Source: Hamiltosporidium tvaerminnensis
Lineage: Eukaryota > Microsporidia > Dubosqiidae
Direction of reading: 5' to 3'
NCBI GenBank assembly: GCA_022605425.2
Contig: JAKIMF020000001.1
Coordinates: 1,924,501 to 1,988,500, forward strand
Length of the DNA stretch: 64,000 bases
The position numbers and the translations under genes are program-made. Of this stretch, positions 10,000-20,399 are shown one piece after another (within the stretch, counting starts at the first letter, position 1; every line of letters begins with the position of its first letter). The notes below the pieces were generated by a model that worked only from the letters and a program-made list of their open reading frames with translations, was not told the DNA's origin and did no database searches.

Positions 10000-11786
10000 C
10001 GACGAAGTATATTAATATTCTAATCAAGTAATTTTATAGAAAATTATTTGCTTGCGAACAACCTTTCAAAGTTATTATTCTGCAAAATGATATATATCTG
10101 AAACAATCGGGCACTTTCAAAGCGAAATTATATTGTATTTAAGATCAAAATGTACTTTGAACAGCAGTTATAAGGTTTCGACCATTTTTAATTGTTTAAT
10201 ATAAGAGAATTCTAAGTTATCGATATTAAAACACATATATGGGACCAAAACATTCGAAATACTATATAAATTATAGAATAAATTCATTTTTTTTTATAAA
10301 AAATACGATTTTAAGTCGAAAAAACGAATTTAAAACCATATATTTAAAAATATTGTTCAAAGGGAGTATGTGAAAGCGAGAAAATTCTACATGATTATAA
10401 AAGTTCTAAATTTAGAATAATGGAATTTTGATTTTTTATGAAAGCCAATATAGTTTATTTACCCCAAAAAAGATTTCAGGGGTCGCTTCAAAAAATATAA
10501 GAAGCCAGAAACCAAAGAATCGCGTACCTGTGTGCCTTTTTGGATCTTATTTTTGAATATAGTTTACATATGATCTTTTTTTTATAAAAAATTAGTAAGA
10601 GAATACCAAATCTCTCAAGATTTACCCTGGAAATATTCACTGATTTGTAAAGAAAGAAACTTTTACTAATAGACAAAAATGAAAAAGACCTTTAAACAAT
10701 CTATTTTAATTCACGAAAGAATAGAAAATAAAAACAAATACAAATTAAGTCATTAGCCTGGGAAGACCCAGGAGAATCTTGATATAAGCTAAATGATACA
10801 TACATAAAACATGAATCATTCAATCCATTTCTATATAATAGAAAATTTCCTAGACTACAATATCTTTGGGTTTTGAATCTAAGACATAAAACCAAATACA
10901 ATGTTACGCGAACATTAGTATAGAAGGGTGAATTAATTAATGTAGAAGAGTATTTCAGAATTAAAAGAATATACGACTTATTCTAAACTATCATTTATAA
11001 TTTATGACTATATTTTTTCTATAATTCTAATCGATTAAAATATATTTTTGATGATTAAATAAAATATCAAAATAATAATCAATGAAACCACGGTAATCAA
11101 ATAAATAATTTAATTTTAATATATTTGAATACAAGAATATTATTTGCAATCCAATCACTGTTCCTCAACGCAAATAGCCATGAGAACTGTGTTGGATTGC
11201 ATTATACAACCTGCTATTGTGTTCAAAATTAAACTCGTGTTTAATTTCTTTGCAAATTATTCAAAAGAATTCAGATGTAGATTAAAAACATTAGCTTTAT
11301 ATGTAGAAATTTTTTCAATATGTATTAAATAGTAAAGGCCTAAATTTATCGATCTTAAAGCAATATATTCAGGGCTTTAGATCTAATGATGAAACCCATA
11401 ATTAATTTTTCTTTGGTAGAGATTATTTGGTGAATTTTAGGTGTCTATAATTATTTTATATCTTAAAACATTTTTAATATATTTTTTAATATCTTCAATT
11501 AAATTAAAACGAAATGAAAAAAAAAATTTAAAAAAAATGTTTGCAGCTTGATTTTTCCTTTAAATTATGCTTACATGATTACATACTTTAAATTTCTAGT
11601 TTTATTTACCGTGTTGTCTTTTATCATATAGTCTTTATGTGACTTGGCTCTTCTCATAGAATAGCTGTATGTTTTTTTTCCTATCCTATATCAAATTTTG
11701 GTTTTAAATCTCTCTATTGTTTTATTGAAAAAAATATTTTGATTTTTTATCTCAGATAATCTACCAAATCTCTATTTAAAAATATC

Positions 11787-12490
11787 ATGCCTTTAAAAAA
11801 AACGAAGGCAAGATTTATATTGTTTTCATGACATTAACGCAGTTCTAAGTTTAAAATATATAACTGATCCCTCATATCTATCAGTACCCCCTAAGATACC
11901 TAAATTTCAAAGCATTTAATCTAAAAGGTGCGTAGAACCCAAAAAATGAGATGGCTGTTGCCCGAAGTTCTTTAATGTTCGTTGCATGGTGTGTTATCGT
12001 ACGTCAAAACCCATTCACATCTCTGAGACTATGCAGCATTTTAATTTATTGTACATTTCCCGGATCCAATTGACTTCTAGCTAAGATATATCTTGCCGAT
12101 TTGCATGAAGTCTACTTAGGTAGTGCAATGTCATAGCAACAGGTATAACTGACAACTAAGCCTTTTCGGCTTTAAAGGGTTTTGTTTTTATATCTTCCAG
12201 GCGCAAATTCTTCTAACCCGAATGAGCAAGGCTAGGTTTCCAAGATTTTACATGGCAATTACCCACAAGTTCAGCCACAGCTTTGGATTTAGTTAAGTAA
12301 AAAAATGCAAATAAATTTTAAGAAAAAGTTTCGCCATTTCGTAGACCTTTCCCTCCTCATCCAAACTCTAATGGAACAACCGAAAATGTAGTGTAGTTTT
12401 ATTTCCACAAAATCCAAACAATAATCTTCACACCTATTTCACATACTCATTACCAGGCAGATGGTTTTTTATGTGGTTATCTTCTCTCAA
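11787..12490 (+). repeat. Dispersed repeat A, copy 1
   Basis: About 700 bp that recurs in the same orientation at 27,348-28,060 and 45,375-46,090. Shared marks include ATTAACGCAGTTCTA near the start, TAACCCGAATGAGCAAGGC in the middle and GTGGTTATC near the end. No conserved ORF spans the copies. Base composition is less AT-rich than the neighbourhood. Class unknown. Confidence 0.75.
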
Positions 12491-14572
12491 CTTTTACTTA
12501 CCAAATATATTTTATTATATTATTACTTAAATATTTAGAATAAAGCTTTGCTATTTTTAAACAACATAGTATTACGTTATAAAACAATTAATTATGCTAA
12601 AATCATACCTATAAATAATCCAAATTGATTTAAAAAGCTGCATCTTAGGTTTACTATTCAAACTTTTAAAATAAGTCTTTGAAACTGATTGTAGCTTAAA
12701 TTGTTCTCATGTTTACATGCTAATCTGAAATAAATATATCGGGTCTATCGTTCTAATTTTTGGAAATTTTTTAATCCTGGTGTTACTCTTGTTTTTTCAC
12801 TTTATTTAAATTTAAAATTCCTAATTTGTTTAAAAGAATAAAATATATTGCTTTAGCGAAACCAGAGGCGTTGATCGAATCCTACGTTGTAAAGCCTAAT
12901 AGTATTGTATCAATGTAGTTCTTTTTGCGTGTAGTCTAAAATCCTACTAATTTCAAAGCTCGCTAATTTGAAATTTCCTTCTTCAATCGCTAATAGTTTT
13001 ATATCTTGATATAATTAACAAAGGTTTGTTGGAGTGGCCAAATATTTAATTTCTTAAATCACTAGAAATCACTTAAAAAAGGTTCATAATTTGAATCTTT
13101 TGAGCTTGGCTGTGATTAATAGTTTTTTTATTTCGTCATATACGTTTTGTAATTTATATTTTTTACTTTTCGTTTAAACTTATGTTTTTATCTGAAATGT
13201 ATTTGGATTTGCTTCTCATCTATCAAAAAAAAATATTATGATTATTTTACATTCCGAATTCCTCCTATTCGCTTTATATTTTTTTATTGATCCTGATACT
13301 AATAATTTTTAAGGCGATGTTCGTTTGTAAGACAGCATAGCCAGTTTCTTGCAATTCATATCAGGCAGAAGGATGAAACCACCATTCCGGTGAATGTGTA
13401 TCATATTTCATTTCGATACAGAACAAACCAAGTTAAAGACTAGTTTGAATGATTCTCTTTTATTATATAGATAAATCGAAGAACTTAATAATCTAAAAAG
13501 GTTAAAATATTTTTTGCATTTAATTTACACTTATTTTATATCTAAACTTTTAATTAATCTTCGCTTTAACTTCTTCCAATAAGCTATAGTCTAATATCGG
13601 GCACACGTTGTCAATTATTTATGGGTATTTTTAAATATATACATTTTCTAGAAGATATTGGTTTTACACAAAATGTATTATTTGTTATTAGTATTTAAAT
13701 TTTCGTTTTGAAAAAAATAATTAAATATGCAGTTATTGAAAATCTATTTCTAAATGAATTCAAGTTCATCAAATTAAAGGCGAGGCTTTGTAATGAGATA
13801 TTCATATAGGCATGGAATATCATTTTCATATATTCTGTCTAGTTTTTACCTCGAGAGCTACATAAGAAACACTTACAAAAAAAGCTAACAGCCTTAAAAA
13901 TTCACTATCCATTCTTTTTTAAATAGTGTTCTAAATTTTAATTGAAATATCAATTCCTAATCTAATTTGAATTATTTAATCTATTAAAAGATTAAATCAA
14001 GAAATTATACTTTAAGCATTAATTCAAGCAGCTTAATATATCACATTTTTGATTTCGAAAAGCAATTCATTTTCATTCGGCTTCTTAGTATATTTTGAAT
14101 TCCCTTAAGCATTTAGTAAAATTTGATTATCAGTCCTTTTTAATTTCTTAAAAAAATAAAATATGCTTCGAATTCAAAAAAATTAAATGAAATATTATCC
14201 CTTTTTACAGCACAAATTTTTTTATTTCAAGCCTTTTATACTCTCCGCTTTTTACCATTAAAGTAAACATTTTTAGAGCTCAAATTAGTTGTTCAAACTA
14301 AAATATTTATCTAAAAATATAAGCTAGCATAATTCTGCTATTAAATTATTGGTTAAGAAAAGCCATTTCTTGAATTAATTATTTTAATTAGAATTACTCA
14401 AAAGTAATATTAAATTCTTAAATAATCAATTCAGATATTATTTATTTAAAAAAATCAAATATTCTTTGTTTAATTTTTCTAAAATACGATTTTTTTATTT
14501 GTTTATTTGATAAGAAAACATGAAACTTGTTTACAATTTTTATTATAAAAGAATGAATTCCATTGTTTGTTT

Positions 14573-14929
14573 ATGAAAACATTATCTGTCATCCTCTTCT
14601 TCATACTCGTTCAAGTCATCTTAGAAATATATTATGACTCACATCTTCACTTTAAAACAATGAGATCATCTTGTAATCAAGTGATATATTACTTCCATAG
14701 TTCCTTCCATATTACCTTATATATTGTAGAAGTATTTTTGATTATAAATGCTTTGGTTTCAATATTACAATACTTATTTATAGATACAAAGAAAATACCA
14801 ATGAATGCATTTGAGTGGTATTGGGTTTTAATCATCGATGTACATATTGAAATGTTTAAATATCCAGAAAAATTTACTTGCTTAAAAATCATATTAGAAC
14901 ATAATGAAGAATCTGAGCTTAATATATAA
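14573..14929 (+). CDS. Small putative secreted or membrane protein, copy 2 (118 aa)
   Basis: Right-arm counterpart of the gene at 7993-8349, on the opposite strand as expected from the inversion. Same length, the same hydrophobic N-terminus (residues 1-18) and the same internal hydrophobic stretch (47-70); the protein ends in SELNI. Upstream bases include the run TGTTTGTTT just before the ATG in all three copies. The substitutions against copies 1 and 3 cluster near residues 87-108 (for example EWYW against EQYW). Function unknown. Confidence 0.55.
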   Translation: MKTLSVILFFILVQVILEIYYDSHLHFKTMRSSCNQVIYYFHSSFHITLYIVEVFLIINALVSILQYLFIDTKKIPMNAFEWYWVLIIDVHIEMFKYPEKFTCLKIILEHNEESELNI

Positions 14930-15587
14930 GTGTTGGGGCTGGACAACCCCGTAAAAAATGTCCCTGTTTGCAAATTATGTTCTATTAAAGAGACGATTGG
15001 ATTGTTGGATTGATGAAAAATAAATAGAATAAATAAAAAGTTCAAAAAATCGTTTATATTTTATATTTTTTTTCCAAAAAACTTTACAAATTTACGCCTT
15101 ATAAGTTTTGATAATAAAAGCTTTTTATTTGGTTATTGTTTTTGAGTTTTTCTATGTGATTTGTAAAATAAGATTACGGTGTGCATATTTTTCTATTTAA
15201 AACTTAAATTCAAATAATAAAAACTAGGTTGTGATATATAGACGATTTTAATTTTTTTTAGTAAAAACATAATTTATCAATATTTGGTTCCTTGAAACGA
15301 AATTACGAAGCCCTGGGTAAAAAATTACCATATCATATTAAAAAATTGGATTTAATTTCTCTTAATATTTTAACGTTTTTATTGGTATTCAGACAATGAA
15401 TATAAATCCAGAAAGTTAGTTGTATCAAAAAAATCACTTTACGTATGAAACAAATACAAACAACGAAAACTACAAAAAAATTTATAAAATAAAATCAAAT
15501 CCTGAAGTTAAGAATATTTTTAAATTATTTAGCAAAAAATATAAGCACCGAGACCACGCTAGATTTATTGTTTGAAAATTAATTATA

Positions 15588-15821
15588 ATGAAAGAATATA
15601 AGAGAATTTTTGGATGTTATATTCCTAAGAAATTAATTGAGGTTCTTCAAAACTCTTGCGAAGGTAACTTGTTTGTGACTAACTCAGATAAGAGAAAAAA
15701 AATCGGTGTTCCTGTAATTTTATATGAAAACAACGAAATGATATTGCTTATTTACTACATATTTTTGCATGTTCTTTTATACCTCTTTTATATCAAGGTA
15801 TATTATAAGGCTTTTCAATGA
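15588..15821 (+). CDS. Doubtful 77-codon ORF in the right arm
   Basis: An ATG-started ORF with a hydrophobic C-terminus lying just before the Tc1/mariner element. The matching region of the left arm (about 7,100-7,335, reverse strand) carries a frameshift and an early stop after a conserved first 30 codons. No family is recognised. It may be a dead small gene or chance; the first 30 conserved codons are the only argument in its favour. Confidence 0.15.
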   Translation: MKEYKRIFGCYIPKKLIEVLQNSCEGNLFVTNSDKRKKIGVPVILYENNEMILLIYYIFLHVLLYLFYIKVYYKAFQ

Positions 15822-17382
15822 ATATAATAATCCTGCAATCAATATCATAATTTTTCGATCAATATCATAATCATTGCAATCAATATAATAAATTTTCGAT
15901 CAATATCATAATCATTGCAATCAATATAATAAATTTTCGATCAATATCATAATTGTTGCAATCAATATCATAATCCTTGCAATCCATAGAATAATTATTT
16001 TTAAAAAATAAAAATTTAAAAAATAATTTATTCATTATAAAATTAACTCCCATGTTAAATTCTTTTTCAGGTAAAAATACCAACGAGAACAAATATGATT
16101 TTCATGTGGTGAAACACCGGAATGTATAGAGTGCGAAAATGACAATGTTTTGAAGTGTCTTGTAGAAACATCGAGATCACATGATGAAAATCCCTTAACA
16201 ACCACCATTCCAGCTCTGAGGAAACAAAAAGTTTCTAATAATGATCGGGAATGCACAATTTAAAAGACATATGAAGGCCATTCTATGTCTGCAATTGCCT
16301 CGATGTATCAAATAAATTAACAGACGGTTAATAGTATCGTTAAACGATATTTAAAAACCGGCCTGGTATTTGTCGAGAAAAGAGATGGTGGTGATAGGCG
16401 TTCAAAGTTAACTCAGGAAATAAAAGAGAGCTTACAAACCTATGTTAGCTTGGAGTGCACAGAAACCCTGTATGAGCTGGCAGAATAGATCAAATGCACT
16501 TTTAATGTTGATGTGTCAACTAGTATATTGATCGCGCACCAAGAGAGTATCATTACACTCCAAAGCATATAATATTAGTGCCTGAGCGTAGAAAGTTACC
16601 ATTGAAAACGAGCTCAGAACAAATTACGCAACTAGTTTTCGAGAATTGGAGGTTAATAACGATGACAAAAACTTTGTCTTTTTAGACGAAGTTGGGGTTG
16701 CGGTAGTAATACGCCCCAGTAGAGACCCTAATATGAAAAATGAATCTACACATTTTTTGTGGCTGCAGCCTGAAGTAAAAATATTTCAGAGTCGCAGCAA
16801 TGAACAAATATGGTATGATATACCATAAGATTCATGAAAGGGCTGTAAATGGTGAGGACTTCAAATTATCTATTAATGAGATTAATGAAAGTTGTCAAGA
16901 GCAAGGAATTTTGACTCCTATATTTGTAATGGACAATGCGAGAATTCATCACTATCGTGTATTGGATGATGATGAGGAAATTGCTGCGGATCGAATAGAA
17001 TTTCTTCCACCTTACTCTCCATTTCTTAATCCAATTAAGAATTTAATCTCGATCTGAAAAAATAAAGTAATTCGAGGTGGCGTTCGTACTGGGCCTCAGT
17101 TGAGAATATTAATTTGTGAAAAATTTAATGAGATCACGGGAGAACATTGTAGTTCTTTTTACCACAAAATTTTAGAGTATTTGCAAAAGGCTGAAGTAGG
17201 GCAAGTGATTCTTAAATAATAATTCTCAAGTACTATTTATAATTTTATTTTTTAAATTTTTATTTTTTAAAAATAATTATTATATTGATTGCAAGCATTA
17301 TGATATTGACTTCAACAATTATGATATTGATCGAAAAATTATTATATGGATTGCAAGGATTATTATATTGATCGAAAAACCC
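15808..17382 (+). mobile_element. Tc1/mariner-type DNA transposon, right-arm copy without insertion
   Basis: A 1,575-bp element bounded by TA dinucleotides (15,806-15,807 and 17,383-17,384) and by terminal inverted repeats made of the same AT-rich sub-repeats as in the left arm. It shows the structure before the retrotransposon entered the left-arm copy. Its transposase is disabled. Confidence 0.85.
16110..17219 (+). pseudogene. Tc1/IS630-type transposase remnant, right arm
   Basis: Coding remains equivalent to 1876-2985. The FLDEVG segment is at 16,646-16,828 and the VMDNARIHH to LNPIKN segment at 16,800-17,057; an open stretch after an in-frame TGA then runs to TAA at 17,217-17,219. The third catalytic residue is Lys here (NPIKN) where the left arm keeps Glu (NPIEN). 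The two shared breaks (the frameshift between the halves and the Trp-to-TGA change) predate the arm duplication or were spread by conversion. Confidence 0.8.
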
Positions 17383-19664
17383 TATAACTAAAAGATTTTA
17401 TTATGAGATTTTTATTAAACGATGTTAAAACAGTGTGGTGAATTTAAGGAGTTAAAATTCAGAGAGTACTACATTTAAAGTATGGTATTAAACGAATATT
17501 TAAGTTAAAAGGTAGTTAAAGATGGTATAGTAAGCTAAAACGTGCTAGTAAAGCGTGTCATATCTTAAATGGGTTTTGTTAAATATAATAAGGTTAAAGG
17601 TGTCCTATTTGTTTTTTATATTCATTCTTGCTTTTTTTCGAATTTTTTATAAAATCGGGCAACTTTTTTATGATGATGGTCATCCGAAATATTCATTTTT
17701 AACGTTATGATTGTATTTGCAAACCAATGAGAGAACAATATGTAATATCACTTAAAATTCCGCAATGGGCAAATTCACTAAATACGAATTGATTAATAAA
17801 ACTAATGTATGAGGATGTCGTAAAATCTTTCGAGGAACCCAGATAAAAGGTATCTTTGATACCGGCAGGTTCTATCATTTGAATAAAAGGGTTTGTTAAC
17901 CCGTGTAACCAAAGATTGTTTTTGATCAACAAAAGATTTATTTGAATTATTATTCCACTTCTTCGTTTTCCTTTCTTCAACCATTGAGGTTTTAATAAAA
18001 TATAATTTTATATTTATAAGGAATTCAATAGCCTATAATTAGATAGTAGAATACTACAAAGAGACACACAAAAAGGGACTGGAAGCCCTTTATCGTACAC
18101 TAAAAAATTTGAGAGCGAATTAACAGGCATTCTTAAGAGCTTTAATTTTACCGTCTAGTGACTTTCGTCAAACTCTATCAGTTATTCCTTGTCTCACACC
18201 GAACGATGAACCAAACGCATGTCTAAAATCATAAATATTGAAGAGAAATGCAAAGAAATTAATTAAAAAAACTAACTTACGTGTTAGAAAAACAAAATGA
18301 TACATTCGCTGCACTTTTCGGAAAAAAAATAATAGATATAGAGAATTCGAAGTAATATTTTACGGATTTACACAATAAATTACATTTCCAGAAAACTATT
18401 ATAAGATGACATCAACTAAAGATCAATGAATCAAAACATTCTTAAAGATATCACGATAAAGTTTAAAATCATCCGTGGATCAGTACACGTGCTATATTAA
18501 CCACTAACAACAAGCATTTAACTGATATAAATTTAAAAATGCAAATTGGAAGACCGGGGGAAATTACAAGATATAAGTTCATCGATAAAATTATAAATAA
18601 AGAAGACTTTGTTTAGATTCTACATAACTCTTAATTCACAGATTTTTTGGGTATTATTCACATGTTTTACAATACAAAAGCCAAGCGCCTATCATTCTTC
18701 TTCCATAATTTAATTTATCTGTTCTTTATACCGATACAAGACTTTCGGTAAAAAAAACTTATCAAGAATAGCATTAAAGTTATAATATGATAAGAAAAAT
18801 AAAAAGATAAGATGTAAAGTAGCCGCATTTACATTTTTCAACATATATTTCATTAGAATTAAACCTTTTAAAACCTTTCTGCGACTCATCTTTGCAAAGA
18901 TAGTAGGCAAATAATGATTTCGAACGTTGCAATTGCGTAGAATAAATCCATATAACCCGGAATTCGCATATGAAAAACTTTTAGGTCATTTCAAGAGTGG
19001 GTCAATCTTCTGATCTATCCGCATATACGCCAGAAGAAAGAACGAAAAATTGTGTTTATCCGAAAAAGCGTTCAAATAAATTGATAAAAAGTATTAAAAA
19101 AATAAATTTTAATCTATTATTCTAATTTTATCATATTTAAAATTAGTTTCTTACACGATCACAGAAACGGGCGAACAGCAAACCAGTCCATTATTCTTTA
19201 CAAATACAATTGCACATACCCACCTCTAAGAAAAGAGGTTAAAAAATTAAAGGCAAAAATCATTAGACTTAAACATGTAAAGAAGCTGATCGAAATGGAA
19301 ACAATTACATTAAAATTTACCGAATGATTTATATATAAAGAAAGAATGAAACACGATTAAAATAGCCAAAACATAGCAATTTAAACGAATTTACTTTAGA
19401 TACCTCTATGCAATGAAAAAATATTAGGCGGAATTTTTTACTACTTGTTTTAATTTTGAATAGATATCCTTAATAAAAATATAAGTCATTTTTCAATCCA
19501 AAAGACGAACTAAATATTTATATGAAGTTTTCAAACTTGTTTTATTAACATATTTTATTTAAATTTTAATTCTTATTTTTAATATTTTTACCATTCTAAA
19601 TAATATTCTGTGTTTAACTTACCGTATCAGACCATATTTTTAACTTTTTTTGTGCCCCAATTTA

Positions 19665-20285
19665 CTATTAAATCAGATATTATCTTAATAAACTAATCAA
19701 AATATTCTTTGTTTAATTTTTCTAAAATCTGATTTTTTTATTTGTTATTTGATAAGGAAACATGAAACTTGTTTACAATTTTTATTATAAAAGAATGAAT
19801 TCCATTGTTTGTTTATGAAAACATTATCTGTCATCCTCTTCTTCATACTCGTTCAAGTCATCTTAGAAATATATTATGACTCACATCTTCACTTTAAAAC
19901 AATGAGATCATCTTGTAATCAAGTGATATATTACTTCCATAGTTCTTTCCATATTACCTTATATATTGTAGAAGTATTTTTGATCATAAATGCTTTGGTT
20001 TCAATATTACAATACTTCTTTATAGATACAAAGAAAATACCAATGAATGCATTTGAGCAGTATTGGGTTTTAAACATCGATGTATATATTGAAATGTTTA
20101 AATATCCAGAAAAATGTTCTTATTATAAAACTATTTTAGAACATAATGAAGAATCTGAGCTTAATATATAAGTGTTGGGGCTGGACAACCCCGTAAAAAA
20201 TGTCCCTGTTTGCAAATTATGTTCTATTAAAGAGACGATTGGATTGTTAGATTTATGAGAAATAAATAGAATAAATAAAAAATTC
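19665..20285 (+). repeat. Direct partial copy of the inverted-repeat arm
   Basis: About 620 bp matching 14,425-15,060 in the same orientation. It covers the 118-codon ORF and its flanks, including the CTGGACAACCCCGTAAAAAA stretch after the stop codon. Similarity fades outside these limits. Confidence 0.8.
19815..20171 (+). CDS. Small putative secreted or membrane protein, copy 3 (118 aa)
   Basis: Third copy of the 118-codon gene, outside the inverted arms and in the same orientation as copy 2. The homologous block around it runs from about 19,665 to 20,285, so about 630 bp was duplicated separately. The open frame is complete. In the C-terminal third it resembles copy 1 at some positions (EQYW, VYIEMF, YYK) and copy 2 at others (SELNI), which hints at gene conversion or an older family. 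Function unknown. Confidence 0.55.
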   Translation: MKTLSVILFFILVQVILEIYYDSHLHFKTMRSSCNQVIYYFHSSFHITLYIVEVFLIINALVSILQYFFIDTKKIPMNAFEQYWVLNIDVYIEMFKYPEKCSYYKTILEHNEESELNI

Positions 20286-20399
20286 AAAAAATTGTTTATA
20301 TTTTATTATCGTTAAATCGTTTTTATTTCTTCAAATAGTGTAATTTGACTTTATGAATCAAAATATATTTATAGAAGAAACAAAGAAATACAATTATAA

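Larger units (their letters stand above)
9013..13908. other. Spacer between the inverted arms, mostly unassigned
   Basis: About 4.9 kb of AT-rich DNA without a supportable gene. Two islands stand out by base composition: a 195-bp SINE-like unit at 9805-9999 and dispersed repeat A at about 11,787-12,490. ORFs at 10,488-10,901 and 11,144-11,332 are short, have no recognisable motif and look like chance. Confidence 0.6.
13909..19092 (-). repeat. Right arm of the large inverted duplication
   Basis: This is the inverted partner of 1-9,012, about 5.18 kb, without the retrotransposon insertion. It therefore preserves the empty site for the insertion seen in the left arm. The arms differ by many single-base changes and small indels, so the duplication is not a recent perfect copy or an obvious assembly artefact. 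Confidence 0.9.

Noticed and set aside
9965-10000. tRNA gene on the minus strand (GGGGTTCGATCCCC looks like a T-arm)
   Set aside because: No matching acceptor stem, D-arm or anticodon arm could be folded around it; a direct repeat ends about 15 bases upstream. Kept as a possible SINE B-box instead.
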